Of a DNA stretch of 32,646 nucleotides, positions 23,632 to 30,626 are shown piece after piece (position 1 is the first letter of the stretch; each line of letters starts with the position of its first letter). The stretch comes from JAIEPT01 sp038217425 (GTDB lineage Bacteria; Planctomycetota; Planctomycetia; Gemmatales; Gemmataceae), in assembly GCA_038217425.1 (NCBI GenBank), contig JBBQPM010000064.1:1-32646 (forward strand), in the 5' to 3' direction. Made by a program: the position numbers and the translations under genes. The notes under the pieces are model-generated. The model saw only the letters and a program-made list of their open reading frames with translations. It had not been told where the DNA came from and did not search any database.

Positions 23632-24162
23632 CTACTTCGTCTTGACGCGGACGCTGAGTTTGACGTTGTCGTCGATCTGACCTTTGCCGTAGACCATGCC
23701 CCATTGCGTGCGGTCAATGATGAAATCGCTCGTCAAGCTCAGGCCACCCTCAATAATTGCGATCTTGGCGGGAATTACGACTTCGTTGGTCTTGCCGATC
23801 ATCGTCAGATTCCCGGTGATCTTGTAGACGTCGCCGGACTTCTCAATCTTGGCAGCGACGAATTTCGCTTTGGGGTTCGATTTGACGCCGAAAAAATCAG
23901 GCGACTTGAGATGGTTCGTCAGCTTGGGATTGTCGGAGTAGAGCGAGTTCATGTCGATGTCGAGCGTGATCTGGAGGTTGGTAGGGTTATTGTCGCTCGC
24001 GCTGGCCGTTCCGGTGACGGTCGTGAAACCGCCGGAATGGGTTCCCTCGGGCTTGGCTCCAACGAAGGTGATGGTGGTGTTCTTGTCGGTGAGCGGAAAG
24101 TCGGCGGCGCTGGCGACGCTTGCAGTCAACGACACCAGGGCGAGAGCTGTGAGGCGGAACAT
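23632..24162 (-). CDS. YceI-family exported lipid-binding protein
   Basis: 176 residues. A signal peptide (MFRLTALALVSLTASVASA) is followed by the YceI lipocalin-like barrel: ITFVGAKPEGTHSGGFTTVTGTA, LQITLDIDMNSLYSDNPKLTNHLKSPDFF, PKAKFVAAKIE, ITGNLTMIGKTNEVVIPAKI and a DRTQWGMVYG-type end. This family binds isoprenoid or other long lipids in the periplasm. The HLKSPDFF motif and length match well. AAAGGAG lies 6 bases before the ATG. It leads a two-gene unit with the membrane protein downstream. Confidence 0.92.
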   Translation of the reverse strand: MFRLTALALVSLTASVASAADFPLTDKNTTITFVGAKPEGTHSGGFTTVTGTASASDNNPTNLQITLDIDMNSLYSDNPKLTNHLKSPDFFGVKSNPKAKFVAAKIEKSGDVYKITGNLTMIGKTNEVVIPAKIAIIEGGLSLTSDFIIDRTQWGMVYGKGQIDDNVKLSVRVKTK

Positions 24163-24233
24163 TCGTCACTCCTTTGGAAGGGATACCAATCGCCACGGCG
24201 TCTGCCGGGCGTTTGGTATTGTAGTGACGAGAG

Positions 24234-24503
24234 TCACTGCCCGCGAAGGATTCGCTTGACCAGTGCGGATCGCTTATCGACGAATACCATCAAATCGCCG
24301 CCTCGGCAATTCACGTAGTCTCGCGGCCCGTAGTGAAACCGCCAGACTTCGCCCATCGACGAGGTTTCCTCGCTAATGGTCACCAACGATTCTGACGGCA
24401 ACGAACCTTCTGCGATGGCCGCTTCATTGGCCACGGCGAATGCTCGGGCAACGGACATGACCAGGGGATCTTGTTCGATTTCTTCGAGACCTAAAGTGGC
24501 CAT
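24234..24503 (-). CDS. Small protein, possible immunity-type partner of JAB-like gene
   Basis: 89 residues. An N-terminal helix (VMSVARAFAVANEAAIAEG) is followed by strands with WRFHYGPRDYVNCRGGDLMVFVDKRSALVKRILRGQ. The shape and ending are reminiscent of small NTF2/cystatin-like immunity proteins, where a final strand binds a toxin, but I cannot assign a family with certainty. The start is supported by GGAGG six bases before the ATG. The upstream neighbour, 31 bases away on the same strand, is a broken JAB-like toxin-type gene; such toxin then immunity order is typical of polymorphic toxin systems. No signal peptide. Confidence 0.65.
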   Translation of the reverse strand: MATLGLEEIEQDPLVMSVARAFAVANEAAIAEGSLPSESLVTISEETSSMGEVWRFHYGPRDYVNCRGGDLMVFVDKRSALVKRILRGQ

Positions 24504-24534
24504 GGTCGCCTCCGAAAATTGCAGATCGCCGGGC

Positions 24535-25002
24535 CTACCCTAATAATGTATTTCTATCCCCGACCGTTTCCACCGATCCATCCCTCTTTATCCGATAGAT
24601 TTTCTCGGTGGCAATTATGTACTCGCCTTCGTATTCAGGATCGCTCAGGTGTGGGTCGTATCAGACCGCTCTGACGTCCGTTATGTTTGGTTCTTGCTCG
24701 TAAACGATGCCTGCGTTTGGATGTGTGTGGAAAGTTGCCGCAATAACACCCTCGCCGCGTTTGCATTGCGGGTGAGAAGGAATCGCGATCCTGTTGTGAT
24801 CTCCCTTAGGCCAACGCTCAATGACGAGGGACCCATCGGCACGACGCAAGTTAAAGCCGCCCTCTTCGTGAGCAGCGTCCGTATTCGGCTGGGACTCCTC
24901 CCATGTTTGCAATAGCAAGACGCGAATTGCCGGGTCGTCAAGAGCGTTCACGGTCTTGTCTCGAGTTTGCTTTTGAGCCCGACTCGGCTCATTATAACGC
25001 AA
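24535..25002 (-). pseudogene. JAB-like (DUF4329-type) toxin-domain gene interrupted by TGA
   Basis: The frame from 25002 gives EEGGFNLRRADGSLVIERWPKGD, HPQCKRGEGVIAATFHTHPNAG, QEPNITDVRAV and then TGA (24661-24663). The same frame continues as YDPHLSDPEYEGEYIIATEKIYRIKRDG up to TAG at 24535-24537, exactly the kind of tail expected after TD(I/V)RAV-R. The TGA most simply comes from CGA (Arg). THTHP-like HxH (TFHTHPN) is the JAB metal-binding motif. The start is also poor: only a TTG without a ribosome-binding site, and the frame is open back to the stop of the preceding TPR gene. The domain is known from the C-termini of polymorphic toxins. Here it is free-standing and apparently dead, or recoded. 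Confidence 0.75.
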
Positions 25003-25035
25003 GTGACGAGTTAGAACTGCGTAAAGAGATTTAAT

Positions 25036-25749
25036 CTACCGATCGACCCCCAGTGCCTTCAGCCTGCCCTGCGCCTCCTGCAACCTGCGCGGGTCGCCTT
25101 CGCGGGCGGCGACTTCCTTGTACATCTCGATCGCCTTGGTCTTGTTGCCCACCTGCTTGTCGTAGAGCCGGGCGGCGCGCAAACGGGCATCCAGATTCGT
25201 GCGGGGGTTCCACATCACGCAGCGCTTGAAATACTCGGCCGCCCGGTCGTATTGCTTGTAGAGCTTGCTCTCGTAGATGTCGCCCAGCATGTATGCGCTG
25301 TCGGCGATCTTGTCGCTCTGCGGATACTTGGCGATCAATTCCTGGAACAAAATCTCCGCTCGCCGCTGGTTCTCGATGTAATCGATGTTGAAGCCTTTGT
25401 CCTTGTAGATGAGAGCCCGCTGGTAGAGTTTCGTCGCTTCGGGGACGTCGGTCGTGCCGTTCAGGGTCGGCGGCGGCAGGTCGAGTTCCAGACGGTAGGC
25501 GTACTTGGGCGTGCGCTGGTACTGGCGCAGTTCGTCCTCGACCCAGCGGAGCTTCTCAGCTTCGCTGCCTAGCTCGTAGTGTTTGCGGAGCGCTTCGAGC
25601 GATTTCTGATATTCCTTGCGCGTTTGCATCACGCGCTCGGCCAACTCGAGGTCGCCGCCTTTGGAGCCGGGACTTTGCGCCGCGAGCCACCAGGCGGGCA
25701 CGAAGAGCGCGGTTGCGACGAATGCCAGTGCGAGCCGTCGAGGTGTCAC
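25036..25749 (-). CDS. Exported TPR-type protein
   Basis: 237 residues with a GTG start (GGAG seven bases before). A signal peptide or N-terminal anchor (LALAFVATALFVPAWWLAAQ) is followed by a charged helix rich in Glu and Lys, then TPR-like repeats: ATKLYQRALIYKDKGFN, AEILFQELIAKYPQSDKIADSAYMLGDIYESKLYKQYDRAAEYFKRCVMWNP and KTKAIEMYKEVAARE. It resembles outer-membrane assembly BamD/YfgC-type TPR proteins in outline (ALIAKYPQSDKIADSAY), but no lipobox Cys is present. It is 15 bases downstream of the PIN/TRAM gene on the same strand and is probably cotranscribed. Confidence 0.8.
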   Translation of the reverse strand: MTPRRLALAFVATALFVPAWWLAAQSPGSKGGDLELAERVMQTRKEYQKSLEALRKHYELGSEAEKLRWVEDELRQYQRTPKYAYRLELDLPPPTLNGTTDVPEATKLYQRALIYKDKGFNIDYIENQRRAEILFQELIAKYPQSDKIADSAYMLGDIYESKLYKQYDRAAEYFKRCVMWNPRTNLDARLRAARLYDKQVGNKTKAIEMYKEVAAREGDPRRLQEAQGRLKALGVDR

Positions 25750-25764
25750 GCGAATCTCCGTAGG

Positions 25765-26880
25765 TTAGTTGCGTTGATCGAGAGCCGCCCGCGCTTCGAT
25801 GCGACCGAAAATCATGCGTCCCGAGGGCGTTTGTAGGGCGCTGGTCACCGAGACGTTCACTTCCTGGCCCAGGCAATTCCGCCCTTGCTCGACGACCACC
25901 ATGGTGCCGTCGTCGAGGTAGCCGACGCCTTGCCCTGCCTGATCGCCCTGCTTGACGATCTTGATGTGGAGCACTTCGCCGGGCAGCGCGATCAGCTTGA
26001 GGGCGTTGGAAAGCTCGTTGAGGTTGATGACCTCGACGCCCTGCAATTGGCTGATCTTGTTGAGGTTGAAATCGTTGGTGACGACGCGGGCGCTCAGGAT
26101 CTTCGCAAGCGCCACGAGCCGTTCGTCGACTTTTTCCACCTCGCGCAGCTCGGCCAAGTTGGCCTCGTGCATGACCAGATCGATCTTCGGATTCTCCTGC
26201 ATGCGCTTGAGGATATCCATACCGCGCCGGCCGCGATTGCGCTTCATCCGGTCGGAACTGTCGGCAATGCCTTGAAGTTCCTGCAGGACGAAGTTCGGCA
26301 CGATCAGGCGGGTATCGATGAAGCCCGTATCGCATATATCGGCAATTCGGCCGTCGATAATGACGCTAGTATCCAAAACAAGCGGCTTGGGGCCCTTGAT
26401 CTGCTTGGAAAATTCGACATAGGGGATAATGAAGCGGAAGTCGTCCTTCGTCTGCAGGAGGAACGAGACGCCGATGTAGCAGCCGATGAGCGTGATAAAG
26501 AGCCGCAGGAGATCCTCGATCTTCGAGATGTTGGCGGCGACGGCGGCGCTCTGCACGTAGGTGCGCACGACGGGTTGGAGAGCTTGCCAAAAGAGCGTGG
26601 CCAGCAGAAAGCCCATGAGCAGGCCGAAGTAAATTGCGGAGATGGTGGTGATTTGTTTATTGCGGGTGTTGATGTCGATGAGGAGGACAGTGACGGCGAT
26701 GCCCAGGACGAGCAGCAGCGTCGGCAGGGGATGGTCGGTGACGAACGTCATGGCGCTGACGGCGATGCCGATGGTGAGAGCGAGAAAGACGGTGCGAACG
26801 ACGCCCAAGAGGAAGGCGTTGGTGGACCAGGTGAGTTTTTCGGAGCCGTTTCGGAAAGAGGTCCAGAATTTCTGAAACAT
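25765..26880 (-). CDS. Membrane-anchored PIN/TRAM-domain protein (YacL-like)
   Basis: 371 residues. Four membrane helices occupy the first 145 residues. The PIN nuclease domain follows: LVLDTSVIIDGRIADI (Asp170), FVLQELQGIADSSDRMKRNRGRRG and DERLVALAKILSARVVTNDFNLNKI, giving the acidic set of the active site. The last 70 residues are a TRAM-type RNA-binding domain (GEVLHIKIVKQGDQAGQGVGYLDDGTMVVVEQG). This architecture matches the YacL/PIN-TRAM family of bacteria, thought to act on RNA at the membrane. The gene follows the dGTPase gene by 28 bases and precedes the TPR gene by 15. Confidence 0.92.
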   Translation of the reverse strand: MFQKFWTSFRNGSEKLTWSTNAFLLGVVRTVFLALTIGIAVSAMTFVTDHPLPTLLLVLGIAVTVLLIDINTRNKQITTISAIYFGLLMGFLLATLFWQALQPVVRTYVQSAAVAANISKIEDLLRLFITLIGCYIGVSFLLQTKDDFRFIIPYVEFSKQIKGPKPLVLDTSVIIDGRIADICDTGFIDTRLIVPNFVLQELQGIADSSDRMKRNRGRRGMDILKRMQENPKIDLVMHEANLAELREVEKVDERLVALAKILSARVVTNDFNLNKISQLQGVEVINLNELSNALKLIALPGEVLHIKIVKQGDQAGQGVGYLDDGTMVVVEQGRNCLGQEVNVSVTSALQTPSGRMIFGRIEARAALDQRN

Positions 26881-26908
26881 GGTGGGATCTCGGCGGAAAG
26901 GCGCCGTT

Positions 26909-28072
26909 TCAGACCGGAGCGTAGGGCTGAAACAGGCGCAGAGTTTCGTCCTGGGCGAAGCGATCGGTCATGCCGGCCAGGTAGTCGCAGACCGTTCGCT
27001 GGAGAGAGCCTTGGCGGGTGCGCGTCAAATAGCGCTCGGGCAATTGCTCCGGATGCCGACAGTATTCGTCGAACAAGGCGTGCAGCATGCGTTGCCCTTT
27101 ATGTACCATACGCATTACCCGGTAATGGCGATAGAGATTCTTTCGCAAAAAGGCTTCGAGCTCCGCTTTCATCTCCAACACTTCCGATCCCGAGGACACC
27201 AAAAGCCGTCGGCACGCACGCACGTCCTCGACGCTGGCGATCTTCTCGTCGTGCAGGTTTTGCCGGGTCTGGGCGAGCATGTCGGTCACTTGCCAGTCGA
27301 TCAGGGCGCGAACGATCGTCGCCTGTTTGTTGAGCGGCGTGAGGTTCTTGTGGCGGGCTTCGATCTTTTCTTTCGCCTTGCGCCAGAAGGTCACTTCGTG
27401 CAAATCGTCGAACGTCAAAAGGCCGACGCTCAGGGCGTCGTCGATGTCGTGCGTGTCATACGCCAGGCTGTCAGCAACGTCGACGAGCTGGGCCTCGAGC
27501 AACGGTTGGCCGGCGTGGGCGTAGCGCTGCACTTCCGGCAGATCGCGCCGCTTACAGTGCATCGCCTGGGCTTCAAGGACTTCCCAGGAGAGATTGAGAC
27601 CCGGGAAATCGGGGTAGCGGTACTCGAGTTCCTCGACGAGACGCATGCCGTGATGGTTGTGCTCGAAGCCGCCGTGGGCTTTCATGGCTTCATCGAGCGC
27701 GGTCTCGCCGGCGTGGCCGAACGGGGGATGGCCGAGGTCGTGCATGAGGGCGATGGCTTCGGTCAGATCTTCGTTGAACCCGAGTTGGCGGGCGATGGTT
27801 CGGCTGATCTGGGCGACTTCCAGGGTGTGCGTCAAACGCGTGCGGTGATGGTCGCTGGTCTGGTTGACGAGGACTTGCGTCTTGTACATGAGTCGGCGAA
27901 AGGCGGTGGAATGGACAATGCGGTCGCGGTCGCGCTGGTACGCGGTGCGGAAGCCGGGATTGGTTTCGGGATAGCGACGGCCCTTGCTGTGGCGCGTGCG
28001 CATGGCGTAGGGGGCGAGGAACTGATCTTCGCAGGCGAGCCAATCGATCGGCGTGAAATCCTCGGCGGCCAT
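26909..28072 (-). CDS. dgt: dGTPase-like HD-domain triphosphohydrolase
   Basis: 387 residues of the deoxyguanosinetriphosphate triphosphohydrolase-like family. The HD motif set is complete: RLTHTLEVAQ (His82), HDLGHPPFGHAGE (His111-Asp112) and VDVADSLAYDTHDIDD (late Asp). The N-terminal YQRDRDRIVHSTAFRRL signature is typical. It converts dGTP (or other dNTPs) to the nucleoside and triphosphate in the cytoplasm, affecting dNTP pools; exact substrate range varies in this subfamily. AGGAGA lies 8 bases before the ATG. Confidence 0.94.
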   Translation of the reverse strand: MAAEDFTPIDWLACEDQFLAPYAMRTRHSKGRRYPETNPGFRTAYQRDRDRIVHSTAFRRLMYKTQVLVNQTSDHHRTRLTHTLEVAQISRTIARQLGFNEDLTEAIALMHDLGHPPFGHAGETALDEAMKAHGGFEHNHHGMRLVEELEYRYPDFPGLNLSWEVLEAQAMHCKRRDLPEVQRYAHAGQPLLEAQLVDVADSLAYDTHDIDDALSVGLLTFDDLHEVTFWRKAKEKIEARHKNLTPLNKQATIVRALIDWQVTDMLAQTRQNLHDEKIASVEDVRACRRLLVSSGSEVLEMKAELEAFLRKNLYRHYRVMRMVHKGQRMLHALFDEYCRHPEQLPERYLTRTRQGSLQRTVCDYLAGMTDRFAQDETLRLFQPYAPV

Positions 28073-28092
28073 GCGTTATTTCTCCTGAATCC

Positions 28093-28187
28093 GGCGAGCG
28101 GGGGACGTTAGTCCCCCGGTACTTGATTCACATGCAATTCGTCTTGCAAAAAGTTTCGTACCGGGGGACTAACGTCCCCCGCTCGCC
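28093..28187. repeat. Perfect 30-bp inverted repeat between galE and dgt
   Basis: The left arm 28093-28122 (beginning GGCGAGCGGGGGACGTTAG) is exactly inverted at 28158-28187, around a 35-base AT-richer loop. Each arm is itself a hairpin (GGGGGAC...GTCCCCC). It fills nearly all of the gap between the galE stop and dgt start, so it may attenuate or process the transcript, or be a mobile palindrome. Confidence 0.93.
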
Positions 28188-28189
28188 AG

Positions 28190-29179
28190 TTAGCCCCGCT
28201 CGCCATATCCCTTCGGCCGGGCGCGATGCCAGTTCCACGCGGTTTCGACGATGCTCCGCAAATCCTTGTACTTCGGCGACCACCCGAGTTCTTTCTGAAT
28301 CTTCGCGGACGAGGCGATGAGCGTGGGGGGATCGCCCGCGCGGCGCGGCGCCGACTCCGACGGGACAGGCTTCCCCGTCACCTCTTCGACCGCCGTCAGC
28401 ACCTCGCGGACGCTGTAGCCGGCGCCGATGCCGAGGTTGTACTTCAGCTCTTTGCCGGGCCCCAGATTCTCGAGTGCGAGGAAATGGGCTTCCGCCAGGT
28501 CGTCGACGTGGATGTAATCGCGCACGCAGGTGCCGTCCGGCGTCGGGTAATCCGTGCCGAATACCTTGATCGGCGGCGTCTTGCCCATGACGGCGTAAAT
28601 CGCCAGCGGGATCAGGTGCGTCTCGGGCGTGTGATCCTCGCCGACCTTGCCGTCCGCGCGCGCTCCTGACGCATTGAAGTAACGCAGCGCCGAATATCCC
28701 AGGCCGTACGCCTTCGCGTAGTCCCCCAGCGCCCGCTCGACCGTGAGCTTGGTCTGCCCGTACGGATTGATCGGAATCTGCGGCGCCTCCTCCGTGATGG
28801 GCATCTCCGCAGGGACGCCGAAGGTGGCAGCGGTGCTCGAGAAGACGAACTTGCCGATGCCGAGCCGCCGACAGCTTTCGAGCAAGTTGAGCGTGTTGAC
28901 GACGTTGTTCTGATAGTATTTCGCCGGGTTAGTCACCGATTCGCCGACGGCGGTCGACGCGGCGAAGTGGACGACTGCCTCAATGCGTGCTTCGAGCATC
29001 AGCTGATCGATGCGATGCACGTCCTTGAGATCGGCGACGACGAGTCGTTCCGCGGGGACGGCCGCGCGATGGCCCATCGAGAGATTGTCCAGAACCCAGA
29101 CGTCGTGGCCGCGATCGAGGAATAGATGGACGGCATGGGAACCGATGTAGCCCGCGCCGCCGGTGACGAGGATGCGCAT
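28190..29179 (-). CDS. galE: UDP-glucose 4-epimerase
   Basis: 329 residues of the extended short-chain dehydrogenase family. The NAD-binding motif GGAGYIGS is at 7-14. Catalytic residues are visible as SST (114-116) and YGQTK (Tyr140, Lys144). The NNVVNTLNLLE helix, the ALRYFNASGA motif and the CVRDYIHVDDLAEAH segment are all typical of GalE. It interconverts UDP-glucose and UDP-galactose (and possibly the N-acetyl forms) for glycan precursors. A perfect AGGAGG site overlaps the purD stop (TAGGAGG), suggesting translational coupling with purD. Confidence 0.95.
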   Translation of the reverse strand: MRILVTGGAGYIGSHAVHLFLDRGHDVWVLDNLSMGHRAAVPAERLVVADLKDVHRIDQLMLEARIEAVVHFAASTAVGESVTNPAKYYQNNVVNTLNLLESCRRLGIGKFVFSSTAATFGVPAEMPITEEAPQIPINPYGQTKLTVERALGDYAKAYGLGYSALRYFNASGARADGKVGEDHTPETHLIPLAIYAVMGKTPPIKVFGTDYPTPDGTCVRDYIHVDDLAEAHFLALENLGPGKELKYNLGIGAGYSVREVLTAVEEVTGKPVPSESAPRRAGDPPTLIASSAKIQKELGWSPKYKDLRSIVETAWNWHRARPKGYGERG

Positions 29180-29189
29180 GGAGAGCCTC

Positions 29190-30473
29190 CTATTTTTTGA
29201 GAGCTTTGTCGGAGATATCGGTGCGGAACATGGCCCCGGGGAACGAGATCTTGCCGACCGCTTCGTAGGCGCTGCGTTTGGCGTCGGCGAGCGTGTCGCC
29301 CACCGCGGTGACGCCCAGCACGCGGCCGCCGTCGGTGCGCGTGTGGATGCCGTCCTGCTTCGTGCCGGCGTGAAAGATCTTGACGTTGGGCACCTTGCCG
29401 GCGTCCTCGAGGCCTTCGATGTACTTGCCCTTGACGTAGGGCCCGGGGTATCCGCCGCTCGCCATTACGACGCAGATCGAGGGGCGCGGATCCCAGACGA
29501 TCTTGTCGTCGGAAAGGTCGCCGAGCGAGTCTTCGACGGTGCCCATGAGGAGTTCGAAGAAATCGCTTTTGAGCCGCATGACGACGGGCTGAGTCTCGGG
29601 GTCGCCGAATCGGCAGTTGTATTCGAGGATGCGGGCGCCCTGGTTGGTGACCATGACGCCGGCGTAGAGAACGCCCCGGAAGGGCGTGCGCCGGCGCTTC
29701 ATGGCATGGACCGTCGGCACGAGGGCGCTGGCCTCGATTTCGCTGAGGAGCTCGGGAGTGGCGACCGGCGCCGGGCTGTACGCGCCCATGCCGCCGGTGT
29801 TGGGCCCCATGTCGCCGTCGAGCGCGCGTTTATGATCCTGCGACGGCGCCAGCGGGATGATCGTGCGGCCGGAAACCAGCGCGAGAATGCTGAGTTCCTC
29901 GCCGAAGATCCGTTTCTCGATCAGGATTTGCCGGCCCGCCGTTCGGCCGAACTCGTCCTTGACCATGATCCGCTCGATGGCGTTGAGCGCTTCCTGGGTG
30001 GTGCCGCAGACGATGACGCCCTTGCCGGCGGCGAGTCCGTCCGCCTTGACGACGACGGGATGGTCGCGTGTCTCGACGTAGACCCGCGCCGGAGCCGGGT
30101 GATCGAAGACGCGGAACTCCGACGACGGGACGTCGGCGTCGCGCATTAGCTTCTTCGAGAAGACCTTCGACGATTCGAGCTGGGCGGCTTCCTTCGTGGG
30201 GCCGAAAATCTTCAGGCCCTCTTTTTGAAACGCGTTGACGATCCCCTGGGCGAGCGGATCTTCGGGCCCGACGACGGTGAGGACGACTTTCTCGCGTTTG
30301 GCGAAGTCGATGAGTTTGCTGAACTCGTCGGTGTCGATCGGCACGTTGACGCCGTCGAGGCTGGTGCCGGCGTTACCGGGAGCGCAGAACACCGTTTTGA
30401 CGAGGGGCGATTGAGCAAGCTTCCAGACCAGGGCGTGTTCGCGCCCCCCTTTGCCGATGACGAGGACTTTCAT
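29190..30473 (-). CDS. purD: Phosphoribosylamine-glycine ligase
   Basis: 427 residues from the ATG at 30473, where the protein begins MKVLVIGKGGREHAL, the standard PurD start; a longer frame to 30581 adds a non-conserved stretch. ATP-grasp ligase features include GPEDPLAQGIVNAF, KVFSKKLMRDADVPSS, PVVVKADGLAAGKGV and EYNCRFGDPETQPVVMRLKSDFFELL. It catalyses step 2 of purine synthesis: 5-phosphoribosylamine plus glycine plus ATP. It is the first gene of a minus-strand unit with galE. Confidence 0.96.
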   Translation of the reverse strand: MKVLVIGKGGREHALVWKLAQSPLVKTVFCAPGNAGTSLDGVNVPIDTDEFSKLIDFAKREKVVLTVVGPEDPLAQGIVNAFQKEGLKIFGPTKEAAQLESSKVFSKKLMRDADVPSSEFRVFDHPAPARVYVETRDHPVVVKADGLAAGKGVIVCGTTQEALNAIERIMVKDEFGRTAGRQILIEKRIFGEELSILALVSGRTIIPLAPSQDHKRALDGDMGPNTGGMGAYSPAPVATPELLSEIEASALVPTVHAMKRRRTPFRGVLYAGVMVTNQGARILEYNCRFGDPETQPVVMRLKSDFFELLMGTVEDSLGDLSDDKIVWDPRPSICVVMASGGYPGPYVKGKYIEGLEDAGKVPNVKIFHAGTKQDGIHTRTDGGRVLGVTAVGDTLADAKRSAYEAVGKISFPGAMFRTDISDKALKK

Positions 30474-30583
30474 GGGAGCTTTGATTTCCTGAGGTCTGTG
30501 AATGAAGCGGACGAAGGGTAGTCTATGAGATCGGCACGCTCCAGACATGGCATTCTCTACACTGATGGGGTTCGTTCTCAAAA

Positions 30584-30606
30584 GCCCAGGGATGGCTATC
30601 CCTGGG
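30584..30606. repeat. Third copy of the 23-bp CCCAGGGATGGC palindromic repeat
   Basis: Identical to 3927-3949 except one base in the spacer (GGCT in place of GGCG). It sits in the divergent purD/MFS gap, 20 bases before the MFS ATG, and reads as CCCAGGGAT...ATCCCTGGG. Confidence 0.9.
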
Positions 30607-30626
30607 AAAGCCGCAGGGATAGCGCC

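Noticed and set aside
24661..24663. TGA in the JAB-like gene as a selenocysteine codon
   Set aside because: The expected residue in the family is Arg-like, no obvious stem-loop element follows, and the gene also lacks a proper start. Decay or sequence error is simpler.
30474..30581. N-terminal extension of PurD
   Set aside because: The extra 36 residues are not PurD-like; the conserved start MKVLVIGKGGREHAL is at 30473.
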